A stretch of 64,000 nucleotides of DNA from Linum tenue (GCA_946122785.1 CAMGYJ010000002.1:43922495-43986494), one strand, 5' to 3'. Counted from the stretch's first letter, positions 22,755 through 34,985 are shown. Numbers and translations are program-made. The notes: generated from the sequence alone by a model not told the origin.

Positions 22755-23712
22755 ACTACGATGAGACTATCGCACTGGTGGTGCGTATGCAGACTGTCAA
22801 GAGTATTTTTGCAGTAGTTTTCATCCGCAATTGGCCTCTTATTCAATTGGATGTGAAAAATGCATTTCTGCATGGGGATTTGAAGGAGACGATCTATATG
22901 GAGTGCCCGGCTGGATATGACAAAAAGTGGAAGGATGTGGTTTGTAAGCTTCGCAAATCATTGTATGGGTTGAAGCAGGCACCACGAGCATGGTTTGAGA
23001 AATTCCATAATATTATTCTACAGGCGGGGTTTGAGCAGAGTTTGAGTGATCCTTCCATGTTCTTGCGGCATACTGTTCAGGGTATAGTTGTGTTATTACT
23101 CTATGTCGATGACATGATTGTGATAGGAAGTGATATGGATGGCATACAACATTTGACTTAGTTGTTGCATGATGCGTTTAATCTCAAAGAGCTAGGGAAG
23201 TTTCATATTTCCTAGGTTTGGAGGTGACTCGGTCAGAGAAAGGGTTATTTGTGAGCTAGCGCAAGTACGTTATTGATCTTCTAGAGACAGCACAGTATAG
23301 TGACTGCAAACCTTGCTCCACACCGATGGAACAAAACTTAAAACTGAGCAGGGAAAGTGGTGATCTTCTAGAAGATCTGACGTTCTATAGGAGCATAGTT
23401 GGGAGTTTGATTTATCTCGCCCACACTACGCTAGACATAGAATATGCGGTTCAGAATGTCAGTCATTCCTTAGGGGTGGCTCGCACTACTCACTTGGATG
23501 TTTTACATTGCTTGTTGCGGTATCTCAAGCATATACAGGATCTAGGTATGTTTTTCCTTGTCGATTGTCAACCGGAAGTAGAAGGATTTGCTGATGCGGA
23601 TTATGCAAGATGTCTTGATACCAGGAGGTCTACATCAGGATGATGTGTCCGACTTGGTCGGTCATTTATCTCGTGGAGATTTTGAGAGCAAGACAAAGTT
23701 TCAAAGTCATCT
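22631..23712 (+). pseudogene. Copia-2 reverse transcriptase/RNase H, unit 1
   Basis: 22631-23161 is a good copia reverse transcriptase stretch (WVYNIKMFLDGTIERHKA, QLDVKNAFLHGDLKE, YMECPAGY, SLYGLKQAPRAWF), with the YVDD catalytic box at 23102-23113. A TAG at 23159-23161 ends it; unit 2 has TCG there, so this stop arose after duplication. 23326-23643 continues with YRSIVGSLIYLAHTTLDIEYAV. RNase H starts at about 23580 and is cut at 23712. Confidence 0.85.
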
Positions 23713-25676
23713 CGTTCAGGGAGCTGGCCAATGCTACCCAGAATTTCAGGGACTTGAATTTGATCGGATAAGGAGGCTTTGGCCGGGTTTACAAAGGCCG
23801 CCTGGATACAGGCGAGGTATTATACTTTCTTTCCAAGCATCAAAGTTGTCACCATACTCGTATATATCTCTCACATTGTGCATTAAGCCTGGTACCGAAA
23901 CACTTAAAGCTCGAAACTTGTCCGAATAAATCAAGGTCATTGCGATTTTGGTGCTTTATTTGTTGCAGCTCCGAGTTTAGTGATCATTGTGATACATAGA
24001 GCAATGTTGGGTGGATGGTTTCTTAACCCCCGCATATGATTATATTTTGGGAAATTGTCATTTTGCCTGATTACTTCTTTTCATTTGTAATCTTAATGTG
24101 GCAGATTGTTGCGGTGAAGCAGCTGAACCAGGATGGAATGCAGGGGAATCAAGAATTCATCGTTGAGGTTCTGATGTTGAGCTTACTACACCATCCTAAT
24201 CTCGTTACCTTGACGGGCTACTGTACTGCTGGAGACCAGAGATTGTTGGTCTACGAGTACATGCCTAGAGGCAGCTTGGAACGTCATCTTTTTGGTATGG
24301 CATTTCTGTCTTCTGAGCCCAATTCTTGTTTCTGCAATATTTGACTGTGTTCGCTTGAACCTTACTAGTATTGTGTTCATCCAATTTTTTGAAGTAGAAT
24401 CTAGAAACAGACATATTAGTCTCCTTAGAGGAGTGATTTAAGTGGATGAAATGTTGAACATTTAGTCCAAGGTGGTCTTTTGGAAGGTTTGGATTTCAAA
24501 TTCTAAAAGGTTGGAGCTTGGATTTTGAAATGGGATATGTATTCACAATTCAACTAATTTCCTTCCAAGTTCATCGAATAAAATTAAAGCATTAAACTTG
24601 ATCGCCTTATATGGTGGTGTTTGTTTTTGAATCCCAGATGCGGACACTGGCAAAGAGCCACTGAGTTGGAGCACACAGATGAAAATTGCAGTCAATGCAG
24701 CTAGAGGCCTAGAGTACCTTCACTGCAAAGCAAATCCACCAGTGATCTACCGTGACCTAAAATCTGCAAACATCTTGTTGGACAAGGACTTTCACGCCAA
24801 GCTATCTAATTTCGGGCTTGCAAAACTGGGACCAGTTGGCGACAACACTCACGTCTCCACTCGAGTCATGGGAACGTACGGATACTGTGCCCCTGAGTAT
24901 GCCATGAGTGGGAAATTGACTCTTAAATCAGACATCTATAGCTTTGGCGTGGTGCTGTTGGAGCTCATCTCTGGACGTAAGGCAATGAATTATAGCAGAA
25001 GGCAAGGGGAGCAGAACCTCGTTGTGTGGGTGAGTGACTTGAAGAAGTCTCACGTTTTTCCTTCTAACATAACTAGGAAGCTTCTATATATGGATTATGG
25101 TAATAAAATGATATTTTGTCTCCCTTATAATGTTTGCAGTCTCGCCCCTATCTGAAGGACCAGAAGAAATTTTGTCAAATGGTTGACCCTCGGCTACAAG
25201 GCTGCTACCCTCGTCGGTGTCTGAACTATGCCATTGCCATAGCTGGAATGTGCCTCCACGATGAGGCACATTTACGCCCTTTGATTGGCGATATAGTGGT
25301 CGCCCTCGAGTACCTAGCTGCCCAAAGCACTGAGCACATGAGCGGAAAGGCAAGAAGCGAGATCGTCTTACCCTCCTCAACATCAGACAGAAGCGGGCCA
25401 ATGACACCACCCTCCTCAAAACTGGAGGCAAATGCACGAAGTGAAATCATCTTGCCCTCCTCAAAATCAGATGAAAGTGGAGCAATGATGCCACCCTCCT
25501 CAAAATCAGAGGTAAACACCCGAAGCGAAATCATCTTGCTCTCCTCAAAATCAGACAGAAGCGGACCAATGACACCACCCTCCTCGAAATCAGAGGTAAA
25601 CACCCCTCACGCGCCTATCTTGAAGTTTGATAGAAATGCTCACAGACAAGACGTTACCATTAGCGCATCGTTCTAA
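23711..25676 (+). pseudogene. Duplicated RLCK-VII kinase, 5'-truncated and catalytically dead
   Basis: Second copy of the kinase; exon equivalents are 23711-23816, 24105-24294, 24638-25029 and 25140-25676. It lacks the promoter, exon 1 with the membrane-anchoring cysteines and the first part of exon 2. GAG for Glu76 in the glycine-rich loop is TAA. The DFG Asp (residue 212 in the intact gene) is Asn, giving NFG, which removes the magnesium-binding residue. The copy is otherwise very similar, including introns and the three C-terminal repeats. It sits immediately after copia-2 sequence, so any transcription would have to start from the transposon. A functional kinase can be excluded. Confidence 0.95.
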
Positions 25677-26239
25677 AATGACCATCGTCAGTGATCTGGG
25701 GCAGAAGGTTCTGTGAGAAAACACCCATTCCTTGAATCATTGTAAGTAAGTTGTTCACTCAAATTAGCTACGATATGAATGGAAGATTTATGCCTTTTGA
25801 GTTTGTCCTGAGTCCTTATGGTGTGGAGTTTTTGCCGCAGATATCTTGCAAGCTGTGAGAAAGGATGGAAAGTGTGAATATACATAAAATTTATTGATGG
25901 ATGAATGTTGTTTATATACAGAATGTGTACATGAATTGCACATAAGGGTGGTGTGTGATGTATGGGAGGGTAGAAGGGGCTTCCTTTGTTTTCTTCTTTT
26001 CCCACTATTTCTCTTCTTGTTTGATTTCTTGTGAAGAATGGAGCATAGTATGTTAGATTATATATCAATCAATAAAAGAGACCCTTTCATAACCCAGCTT
26101 GAAAAGTGAGATCAATGGACATTGTATTGAATTACCATTGAGCAATTAAGATGCATAAATTGTCCTGGAAATGGTATGAAAGTTTCAAACATGACCCAAA
26201 ATGAAATGTTGGAAACTTACTTTTTGTTTAGAAAACGGG

Positions 26240-29110
26240 ATGTTATAAGGGTGTCCTTGTCTGATAGTTAAATTAAACGATATTGGGCAATAATCAAAGT
26301 ATCATACAAGACCCAAAAAGAAAGTCGGGATCCAAAACATTAAAAATATGATACTCTAATCCGACTCAATGTCCCCTATTGGCGAGGAAGTCAACAAGTT
26401 TGTTGCATTCGATGAAAGTATGTGAGATTTGAACCTCCGAATTTTTATGTGCGGGTCTCTGAAATTCTCTGGCAATGTAATATCTTTGGGCCTTATTATC
26501 TGTGGAAGTAAATATTTTGATACCCGTCGTGGAATCAAGTTTAAGATGAACTTTTCTATGCCCTTGCTCCCATGCCAATTTTAAGTCGTATATCGCCCCC
26601 CTTAGCTATGCTCTCGTAATTGTACAGACTCCCAGATTTGTGTAAAATCTCTAGTGCATCTCTCATACTCGTCTCTAATAAGCCCTCCTGCTGCAGCCCA
26701 CGACGAGGTTGTTGGACAGATCCATCTATGTTAATGTAGACCCATCCGACAGGCGGGGGACTCAAATGTAGTTGAGCCGCAGTGTTTAGTTGATAAGTTC
26801 CTTGGGTTTGATTCTCACTCTCCTATTCCTGCTGAATGGTCCTCGTCCAGCTTCTGATCCTCCACTTTTGTCTACCTACTTCTTCTAGAATATCTCATCG
26901 TTTCTCCGCTTCCATAAGTACCACATCGCCACCCTCATCAGCAGCCTGAAACTTGCAGACTTTAGATGAGCTGCCATTAGGGGTGGGCTACTGGTTCGGT
27001 AAACCCAACCCAAATTGAAACCAAATTAAACAGAACAGAAATCAAAATAATGCTATTCGGTTTGAAATTCGGAAGAGATATATGGATATTACGGAAACTA
27101 GGGTAAAAACCAAATTACTATAATTGAAAGCTCCAAATGGTGAATTTTTATGTTTGTACTTGTTTTGATACTTAAATATTTGAATCATGTTAGTGTTTTA
27201 TGACTTATGTGTCAAAATGTTTGATTTTATCATTGATAATGCATATAATTGCACATTTATTATTTACATTAGGGATGAAAAATAATTTAAAATGGAGAAG
27301 ATACAAGTATTCTCAAAAATTCTATTTCGTGTGAAATTTCGAACTGAACCAAAATATAATTTGGTTTAAACCAACTGAACCAAAAATTCGGTTCGAATTT
27401 GGTTTGAGGTTTGGTGGAATTCGGTGACCAGGTATGCATAATTTTGGTTTCGAAACTGAACCGACCGAATGCACACCCCTAGCTGCCATCCACTCTGCGA
27501 AGGGAAGAGCCACAGTATGGGAGTTTTCCTGGGTGCCAAGCTGGCGTCATACCTGTTGTGCCTTATGGCAATGTCGAAGCATGTGTTATGTGGACTCTAG
27601 AGCACTTTTACACAGCTCGCAGGTGTCACTTGTCATGATATTTCTGCGCTTCCTCTCATAATTTGTCATGAGCCTGTTGTAGAATGCCAGCCAAAGAAAA
27701 TGTTTAGTACGGTTGGGCCCTTTCCATCTTCAAATACTTCGCCACTCTGGTTTCTCTCCGCTGCTCGCCTCTGCTTCATCGTCCTGGAGTCATTCAGTAG
27801 TAGCTCGGTAAGCTGAACGGAGGCCGAATTTTCCATCAGCTTCCAATTCCCATACGATCACGTCCTCGCCGAGCTCCTCTCGAGGTGGGTCTACCCCTGA
27901 AATAAGACAAACGTAATTGTGAGGGAGGTGAGGTTCAAACATTCTAAAGCGCCACTCACCCTCATTGGTTGTGAGGTTAGCAACTGACGCTCCCCAATCA
28001 AAGTCCCTGCCATCGCCAACAATGTGATCTTCAAGGATAATATCATTGGATAGCAATGGACTATTCCAAAATTCAATTTTCCTGCCACCCCTAAGGTCAA
28101 ACAGTACTCCTTGCTTCATCGCAAGCCAAGCCTCCATGACCCTCTTCCACAATCACGATTGCATGCTTTGTTTCCTCGTCACTCCGCCATCCCTGTTTAC
28201 ACGGAAGTACTTTCCCTGTAACACTTTGACCCAGAGCTCATTAGCATTATTAAGAAACAATCATCCAAGCTTCATAAGATAAGCAAAGTGTCATAACCGG
28301 GCAGCTCAATTAGTATGATATTATCCGCTTTGGGCCAAGGCCGCACGATTTTACTTCTGGGTGTCTCCCTAAAAGACCTCATAGTAATGAGCTTGGTGGA
28401 TACTAATATACAAGAGTTCCTTCCCTTGTATTTCCAATGTGGTACTTGGATAGTTGGATTGTCCTCATAACACAAAGTTAAGAGCTCTGGCGGATCTCAA
28501 CCCAAGTCCCCCTTCCTCCTTTGGTTTACAAATTGTCTCCCAAGGTACAAGGAGGGCTTTAGGCTTCCCTGATTCAGTTGCCCATGTAAAAGCTCGAATT
28601 TCTCGTCAATAATATCTCAAACTGAGACTGGAAACACTATTGTCTGCATGACATAATTTGGTAAAGCATTCAGGACAGACAGAGCTAGAGTCACCTATCT
28701 TGCAAGAGAAAGATTCATGGCCTTCAACCCGGACAGTTTCTGGTTAAGTTTTGCAATAATTAACTTGTAGGTGTTTTTAGTCACATGGTCATAAATGACG
28801 AGGACTCCGAGGTATCTTCCCAAGTTGTTGGTTGGCTTGATGCCCAACTGATTGCTTATGTAGTTTCTTGGTCGTATCTTTGGTATTCTTGGAGAAATAG
28901 ATACATGATTTCTCTTTGTTGATTTGTTGTCCAAAAGCCGCACAAAAACGGTTTATACAATCCAGGATAGCCGCTTCCTGTCCACCATCTGCCTCTGCAA
29001 ATAGGACAAGGTCATCTACAAAGAAAAGATGAGTTAATGGCGGACCATCCTTAGAAAGATAGATAACTTTCCAGGAGTCGCTATCAATTATCCTTTATAC
29101 CTTTGTAAAG
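26240..29110 (-). pseudogene. L1-type LINE fragment, unit 2
   Basis: Duplicate of 15411-17890, with 408 extra bases at the 3' end of the LINE. Those carry the rest of the RNase H domain: GWVYINIDGSVQQ at 26765-26556, then YIAREFQRPAHK and a closing ISHTFIECNKLVDFLANRGH that matches the usual end of plant LINE RNase H, with a stop near 26356. The reverse transcriptase part ends at about 29110 with the same FVDD variant. Confidence 0.85.
26978..27481. mobile_element. hAT-type MITE inside the LINE, unit 2
   Basis: Copy of 15747-16250 made by the tandem duplication, with the same GCTGCCAT duplications at 26970-26977 and 27482-27489. Confidence 0.9.
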
Positions 29111-30568
29111 TTCGTCTCTTTCATTTCCTTCGTAGATACTCTTCACTATGTTTGCAAAAGAAGATTAACTAGACAATGGAATTGCACTTTGACATTGATG
29201 TAGGTATGGGTGTCCAATGGGTTGATTTAAAAAGCGGACTGAATACACTGTTGGTCCAATCTTTTTATCCTAAGATGTGTTTTACTATTGGCACGCTTTT
29301 CTCTTGAGTTTGAACAGGATCGGACCATGGCACGCCGTTAGATGTAAGTGATTCATTAGGCATACCGCATACATTATAATAAAATTCCATAGGTAGCAAT
29401 ATGGCACTATATCAGGAAAAATCTTTCAGCTACAACCAGCCAGACTGATAAACATTCATGTCCTACATCGACAGGCTACCGGGTGCATCGCTAAATTCCA
29501 TTGTATTAACTTGTTCGGTGCAATCTTTAGGGGGATAGAGATCATAAGATATGCATATAGTTCTAGTTTTAGAGGTGTCAGTGCTGAGTAACAGCAATGC
29601 ACACGGTTTTGAGAACTCTTTGTCCCTGCTCAACTTGTGTCTCCCACTCATCCCTTGCCCTCGCTCTTTGTGCTCGTCACCGGCGACTGTCCGGTGACCA
29701 TTTCCAATATCTCCCGGGTATCTCTGGTCAACGAGCTAGTGTGAAGTATAAAAATAAACATTTTATTTATTACTATAAAATAAAAATAGAAATAGCTTTA
29801 CAGATACTTGGGAACGGATATGGTACTAACAGTTACTGTAAAGGTATATTAGACCAATTCTAATGTTAGTCCCAAATTTTGGGTATTATCCTCATTTTGA
29901 TGATTTTTTGCTCCAATGCTACTATCTCCAAATTTGGAGATCTATATTTTTAAAAAATTTTCTTTATTTAAAAAATACACTTATGATCATCTTAATCTAA
30001 TTTGTTCATGTTAATTTATTATAGTTCGTCATCATTTTTAAATACAAATTTCTGATATAATTTTTTCAAATTCCGAGACCGATTTTTTTGGCAAAAAATT
30101 AACATACTTTTAATTTATGAGACTAGGAAAAATAAAATTAAAAAAATATTAATTACAACAGTTATTAATGTCTTAATTAAAGACTTAACTCTAATTAAAC
30201 CAAAAAAAAGAAGGTGGTGGTTTGCCATAAATAGGGAACCAAATGGCGATTATCGCCATAAATGCCGAGAAATACATTTTTGACGACCGCATTAGACTCA
30301 GCCTTATAACTGTATCATTTTCCTTCCTTCTTCCTCTCACCTTCCCTCTTCTTCTATGTTGCTTTCATTGGCTTCTAGGTACAAAATTATAGTTTTTGAC
30401 CCTGAATTTAATAGATCTTGTTATTTAGTGCCTAAAATTAATTTTTTCATATAAATCCTAACATATTGATAAAAAATACATTTAATTACCTAAAATGTTT
30501 TCGTCTTACATTTTGATACCTTAAATTTGTAAAATTTACAAATAGGTTCAATGGTATTATGTGCTTTA
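29111..30568. other. Intergenic, no gene recognised (unit 2)
   Basis: Duplicate of 17891-19340 with few substitutions and short indels. No supported ORF. Confidence 0.4.
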
Positions 30569-31357
30569 AGAAACTTGTGGTAGGTTTTGATAAACTTGTG
30601 GTATGTTTTAACAAACTTGTGGAATGCTTCTCCTTCCATTTTCCCTCCCTCTTCCCAGTTCTCACTTTTGATATGTTAATTATATTAATTAGAGTACCAT
30701 CTTGTAAATATGCCATACAGCATATCTCGGCTAGGATTATGAATACAAACCCTTATATACTCGTGTAAATAGCTGAAAAGAGTATCAAGTAATAAGAACC
30801 AAAAACCTGTGAGGGAGATCCTCACTGTGGACTAGTATCAAATTGACGAAACCATGTTAAAAAACTCGATGTTCAATCGTTTCTAGCTTTACTTTGATAT
30901 GGCATCAAAGCCTGCGACGTGAGATACCGGGTGTTTTCTTTCGATTACCTTGGTTTCTGCGTCTGATCCTTCTTTGGCAGCTTGGTTTGGCTTTGTTCGC
31001 TGCGTCAGATTATTCTTTGGCAGCTCAGATTGGTGGATATTAAATATTCGTCTTGGTCTTCTGTGCATTCCGGGTTTTCTTCTACTTCCTTGAGCGTTGC
31101 CTTTGGTTCTCTTCTACCCTAGTTTCCTTATTTTGGCTATCAGTTCCGTGTGTTTACTGATCTTGTTTGATGGACTAGGGAAAACTTGAGGTCTTTTCCG
31201 CGAGACTGGGTGGGAAGAACTTCCCTTTTTAGGAATTTCAATTCCGGAGCTTCATCGATGGAAAACGCATGCTCCCCATCTTGACCGGCAAATCACTGAG
31301 CCTGCCGACACTGCTACAGAGCTGGACAAAGAAGACTGGGCTGCTTCAAACGCTCAG

Positions 31358-31792
31358 TTGATACATTGGATTCTTGGCTCGGTTGATGACGAAATCGGAG
31401 TTAGTCTTCGTCGTTTCACCAAAACAATATCACGGTTGATGTGGACTGTTCATTCTCAGAACAATGTGTCTCGTCAGTTTGAGCTTGAGAGTGAGATTAC
31501 CTTGTTCACTCAGGGTGATCGTGATATTTGGTCTTACTATCAGGATTTGGTTACAAAATGGACTGAGAAAGATATGCTAGCTGCCTCGTTCTCTGAGACT
31601 CCTGTTACGGCAACCACTCTTTCGAATCGTGATCGATCTCGTCTCATGCAGTTTTTTATGAAACTCCGCCCGGAGTTTGAGGCTATTCGTGCCTCCATTT
31701 TGCATCGTAATGATACTTCTATTGAGGATGCTCTCGTATGGGGTTACTTCGCCTTGTTCGTCGATCATGCCACACGCTATGCATGGATCTAA
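31358..31792 (+). pseudogene. Copia-2 gag fused to an integrase fragment by deletion
   Basis: Identical in type to unit 1 gag up to SIEDAL, then directly VWGYFALFVDHATRYAWI from the integrase core, in frame, then a stop. The fusion is a by-product of the 1318-bp deletion. Confidence 0.85.
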
Positions 31793-32013
31793 TTTTTAAG
31801 ACGAAAATCTGAGCTCATTGATCATGCCACAACATTTGTTCAGATGATTTGTACTCAGTTTGGCAAGACAGCCAAGATTATTCGATCAGATCCTGGTGGT
31901 GAATTTAGTTCCACTCCGCAATTGGCCTTCTACCAATCTAATGGTATCATTTCGCAGCAATGTGCCTAGGGGTATCTCACCAAAATGGGTTGGTTGAGCG
32001 CAAGCACTGACAT

Positions 32014-33824
32014 GTGTTAGAACTGACCCGAGCTCTTCTGCTACAGTCTCAGGTGCCTTGTGGGTTCTGGTTCGAGGCTATTAATGTCGTTGTTTATGTT
32101 ATTAATCGGCAAATTACTCATACTTTGAATTACCTGTCTCCGTTCTTTTTCTTATTCTCCAAACATCCTAACTACTCATGGATGCGAGTATTTGGTTGTG
32201 TTTACTTTTTTCTTCCGCAAAAAAGGAACATCATAATTTGGAATCGAAAATGGCTAGATGTGTCTCTATGGGCTACAGTGAGCGTCACAAGGGGTACTTG
32301 TGTTATGATCCTAAAGAACGTTGTATGCGCATATCTTTTCATGTTGTTTTTCTTGAACAAATTATGCATTACTCTATTGCTGCTGAGGATCATATTCCCA
32401 CCTTGGATTTTCTTCGAACTCTCCCGAGTTTTGATCCTAAGGTTGGCGTCCCTGGGCCGCCCGATCCGCCACAAGGGGCTGATCCACCTTGAAGAAACGC
32501 GTGCTTTGAGGCTAACCATAGTTGGGACATTGTTCCTCGTGTGCCAGGTATTCATGTTCTGGGTAATCGTTGGGTCTACAACATCAAGATATTTCTTGAC
32601 GGTACTATTGAGAGACATAAGGCTAGTTTTGTTGCACAGGGGTTTCGCCAGGAATTTGGTATAGACTACGATGAGACTATCGCACTGGTGGTGCGTATGC
32701 AGACTGTCAAGAGTATTTTTGCAGTAGTTTTCATCCGCAATTGGCCTCTTATTCAATTGGATGTGAAAAATGCATTTCTGCATGGGGATTTGAAGGAGAC
32801 GATCTATATGGAGTGCCCAGCTGGATATGACAAAAAGGGGAAGGATGTGGTTTGTAAGCTTCGCAAATCAGTGTATGGGTTGAAGCAGGCACCACGAGCA
32901 TGGTTTGAGAAATTCCATAATATTATTCTATAGGCGGGGTTTGAGCAGAGTTTGAGTGATCCTTCCATGTTCTTGCGGCATACTGTTCAGGGTATAGTTG
33001 TGTTATTACTCTATGTCGATGACATGATTGTGACAGGAAGTGATATGGATGGCATACAACATTTGACTTCGTTGTTGCATGATGCGTTTAATCTCAAAGA
33101 GCTAGGGAAGTTTCATATTTCCTAGGTTTGGAGGTGACTCGGTCAGAGAAAGGGTTATTTGTGAGCTAGCGCAAGTACGTTATTGATCTTCTAGAGACAG
33201 CACAGTATAGTGACTGCAAACCTTGCTCCACACCGATGGAACAAAACTTAAAACTGAGCAGGGAAAGTGGTGATCTTCTAGAAGATCTGACGTTCTATAG
33301 GAGCATAGTTGGGAGTTTGATTTATCTCGCCCACACTACGCTAGACATAGAATATGCGGTTCAGAATGTCAGTCATTCCTTAGGGGTGGCTCGCACTACT
33401 CACTTGGATGTTTTACATTGCTTGTTGCGGTATCTCAAGCATACACATGATCTAGGTATGTTTTTCCATGTCGATTGTCAACCAGAAGTAGAAGGATTTG
33501 CTAATGCGGATTATGCAAGATGTCTTGATACCAGGAGGTCTACATCAGGATGATGTGTCCGACTTGGTCAGTCATTTATCTCGTGGAGATTTCGAGAGCA
33601 AGACAAAGTTTCAAAGTCATCTACTAAAAGCTGAATATCGCTCAATGTCCGAATTAAGTTCAGAAATGGTATGGTTGCAACGACTGTTGGAGGAATTTGG
33701 AGTCGATTCTAAGATGTCGATGCAGATATATGGTGACAATAACAATGCTATTCAGATAGCTAATAATCTGTTACTGCATGATCGGACCAAACATGTAGAG
33801 GTGCATGTTCACTACATTCAATAG
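32014..33824 (+). pseudogene. Copia-2 integrase end, reverse transcriptase and RNase H, unit 2
   Basis: Integrase end at 32014-32492. Reverse transcriptase from 32541, with a TAG in place of CAG at 32931-32933, and the YVDD region intact after it. 33236-33553 and 33498-33824 encode the RNase H part, ending LKAEYRSMSELSSEMVWLQRLLEEF, IYGDNNNAIQIANN and RTKHVEVHVHYIQ, i.e. the RNase H residues missing from unit 1. Multiple stops; not functional. Confidence 0.85.
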
Positions 33825-33971
33825 CTCGTTGTAGAGGGCAGGGTACAGTTAAGCTACTTGTCAACGGAAGATCAGACTGCATATTTGTTGACTAAGGCTG
33901 TTGCATCTAGTCAACATTGGTACTTTTCATGCAAATTGATGTTGGTAAACCGACATCAATTTGAGGGAGGG

Positions 33972-34197
33972 TGTTAATTATATTTATTAGGGTACCATCT
34001 TATAAATATGCCATGCAACATATCTCGGCTAGGGTTATGAATACAAACCCTTATATACTTGTTTAAATAGCTGAAAAGAGTATCAAGTAATAAGAATCAA
34101 TAACCTGTGAGGGAGATCCTCACCATAAACTAGTGTCACATTAGCAAAACCATGTTAAAAAACTCGGTGTTCAATCATTCCTAGCTTTACTTTGACA
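33972..34197 (+). repeat. Copia-2 3' LTR
   Basis: 226 bp, TGTTAATTA…TTTGACA. It is the single 3' LTR serving the original insertion. Confidence 0.85.
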
Positions 34198-34594
34198 GCT
34201 TTGATAAACTTGTGGTAGGCTTTAACGAACTTGTTTCATGCTTCAATGAACTTGTGGTAGGTTTGTTTTTTTAAAGGCAGACTTAGTGTATGTTGTTATT
34301 ACTGGACAGCAGCAAATGCCTCCACTAGCCACAACCCACTCACCGTCGGCCCCCTCCAAAAACGCCAGACGAATCATTGAAATTTCTTCTACTTAACAAA
34401 GCAGAAAATCCCCAAACCAAATCACCACAAACAGTGATAATCCAATCAATCATGGCACCGCATGCGCAATCCCTCTCTTATTATATTCTCCACCACCATC
34501 CCATTTTCTAATCATTCCTTCCATGGCTGCTCAAGCTCAAATTTGAACCAAGTACAAGAAGCAGTAGAAGAAACAAAACCTTCCCTTTTCGATT

Positions 34595-34771
34595 ATGAAG
34601 TTCACAGCTCTTTTTCTTCTATTCTCTATTTTCACTCCGTCAGCGGCCTTCATCCCGACGGACAACTACCTCCTCAACTGCGGCTACACCGCCAATGCTT
34701 CCCTCGAAAACATAGTATTTGTCGCCGGCAATAATTGCAGGTTTGTTTTCCGGCGAGGAAACTTGTGTTGA
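34595..34771 (+). pseudogene. N-terminal stub of a malectin-like (CrRLK1L-type) receptor kinase
   Basis: An ATG opens 58 codons: a hydrophobic signal peptide (KFTALFLLFSIF…SAA), then FIPTDNYLLNCGYTANASLEN…FVAG, which is the usual first segment of the extracellular malectin-like domain of CrRLK1L receptors (F-x-P-x-D-N-Y-L-x-N-C-G). After that the frame leaves the family pattern and ends at a TGA at 34769. No further malectin or kinase sequence is found before the repeats that follow, so this is a truncated relic or the broken 5' end of a gene disrupted by transposons. Confidence 0.7.
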
Positions 34772-34819
34772 AATTGATGGATTTGCACCTTTGACTTATT
34801 TGGACAACGGTTACTAAGC

Positions 34820-34985
34820 CACGGCTCACACCTCTTCAAAAACACTTCGAACAAGGGTGTTTGATTGATGGTGAAAGGAGAGTACACATTCTAAGTTAAA
34901 TTACTCCTACCCCTATGAAGTTCAGCGAGAGCTCCAAACTACGAACTACGTCTATGGCTACATGATAGAGAAAAAGTTAAAGGGC
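34820..34985 (+). repeat. Diverged repeat shared with 46796-46990
   Basis: Both contain (C)ACACCTCT.CAAA, GAACAAGGGTGTT(T/C)GAT, TTCTAAGTTA…TTAC and CTAC.CCTATG(A/G)AG in the same order. The family is unknown. Confidence 0.5.

Larger units (their letters stand above)
12888..23712 (+). repeat. Tandem duplication, unit 1
   Basis: This segment repeats directly from 23711. The offset is 10823 bp across the kinase, 11231 across the LINE, 11228 at copia-2 gag and 9910 from copia-2 integrase on. It runs from inside kinase exon 2 to inside copia-2 RNase H. At the junction (23710-23714) kinase and copia sequence share TCT, a 3-bp microhomology. The copies differ by scattered substitutions, a 408-bp gap in unit 1 near 15411 and a 1318-bp gap in unit 2 near 31730. 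Confidence 0.95.
19446..23712 (+). mobile_element. Copia-2 in unit 1, cut off by the duplication junction
   Basis: The 5' LTR (19446-19671, 226 bp) starts TGTTAATTA and is followed directly by a primer site TGGCATCAAAGCC, a variant of the initiator-Met site. Gag, protease, integrase and reverse transcriptase remnants follow in copia order. It ends at 23712 inside RNase H, where kinase exon 2 of unit 2 begins, so it has no 3' LTR here; the only 3' LTR of the original insertion is at 33972-34197. Confidence 0.9.
23711..33622 (+). repeat. Tandem duplication, unit 2
   Basis: Direct repeat of 12888-23712. It keeps the 408-bp LINE 3' segment missing from unit 1, but lacks 1318 bp of copia-2. After 33622 the original copia-2 sequence continues without interruption, so the right border of the repeat is an unbroken original junction. 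Confidence 0.95.
30674..34197 (+). mobile_element. Copia-2 in unit 2, internally deleted, both LTRs present
   Basis: 5' LTR 30674-30899, primer site variant from 30900, gag start 31358, then a jump at about 31733 from gag to integrase where 1318 bp of unit 1 are absent (second half of gag, zinc knuckle, protease and pre-integrase). The purine tract TTTGAGGGAGGG at about 33960-33971 precedes the 3' LTR (33972-34197). No clear 5-bp target duplication: TGATA stands before the 5' LTR and GCTTTGATA after the 3' LTR. Confidence 0.9.

Noticed and set aside
12888..33622. Duplicate as an assembly artefact
   Set aside because: The copies differ by substitutions, a 408-bp and a 1318-bp gap and private stops, so they are real separate copies unless reads prove otherwise.
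19446..34197. Clear target duplication for copia-2
   Set aside because: TGATA before and GCTTTGATA after are similar but do not form a direct 5-bp repeat at the LTR ends; the local 21-bp repeats explain the likeness.
34462..34734. 90-codon ORF overlapping the receptor stub
   Set aside because: The other frame (34595-34771) gives a signal peptide and a malectin-like start; this one gives nothing recognisable.
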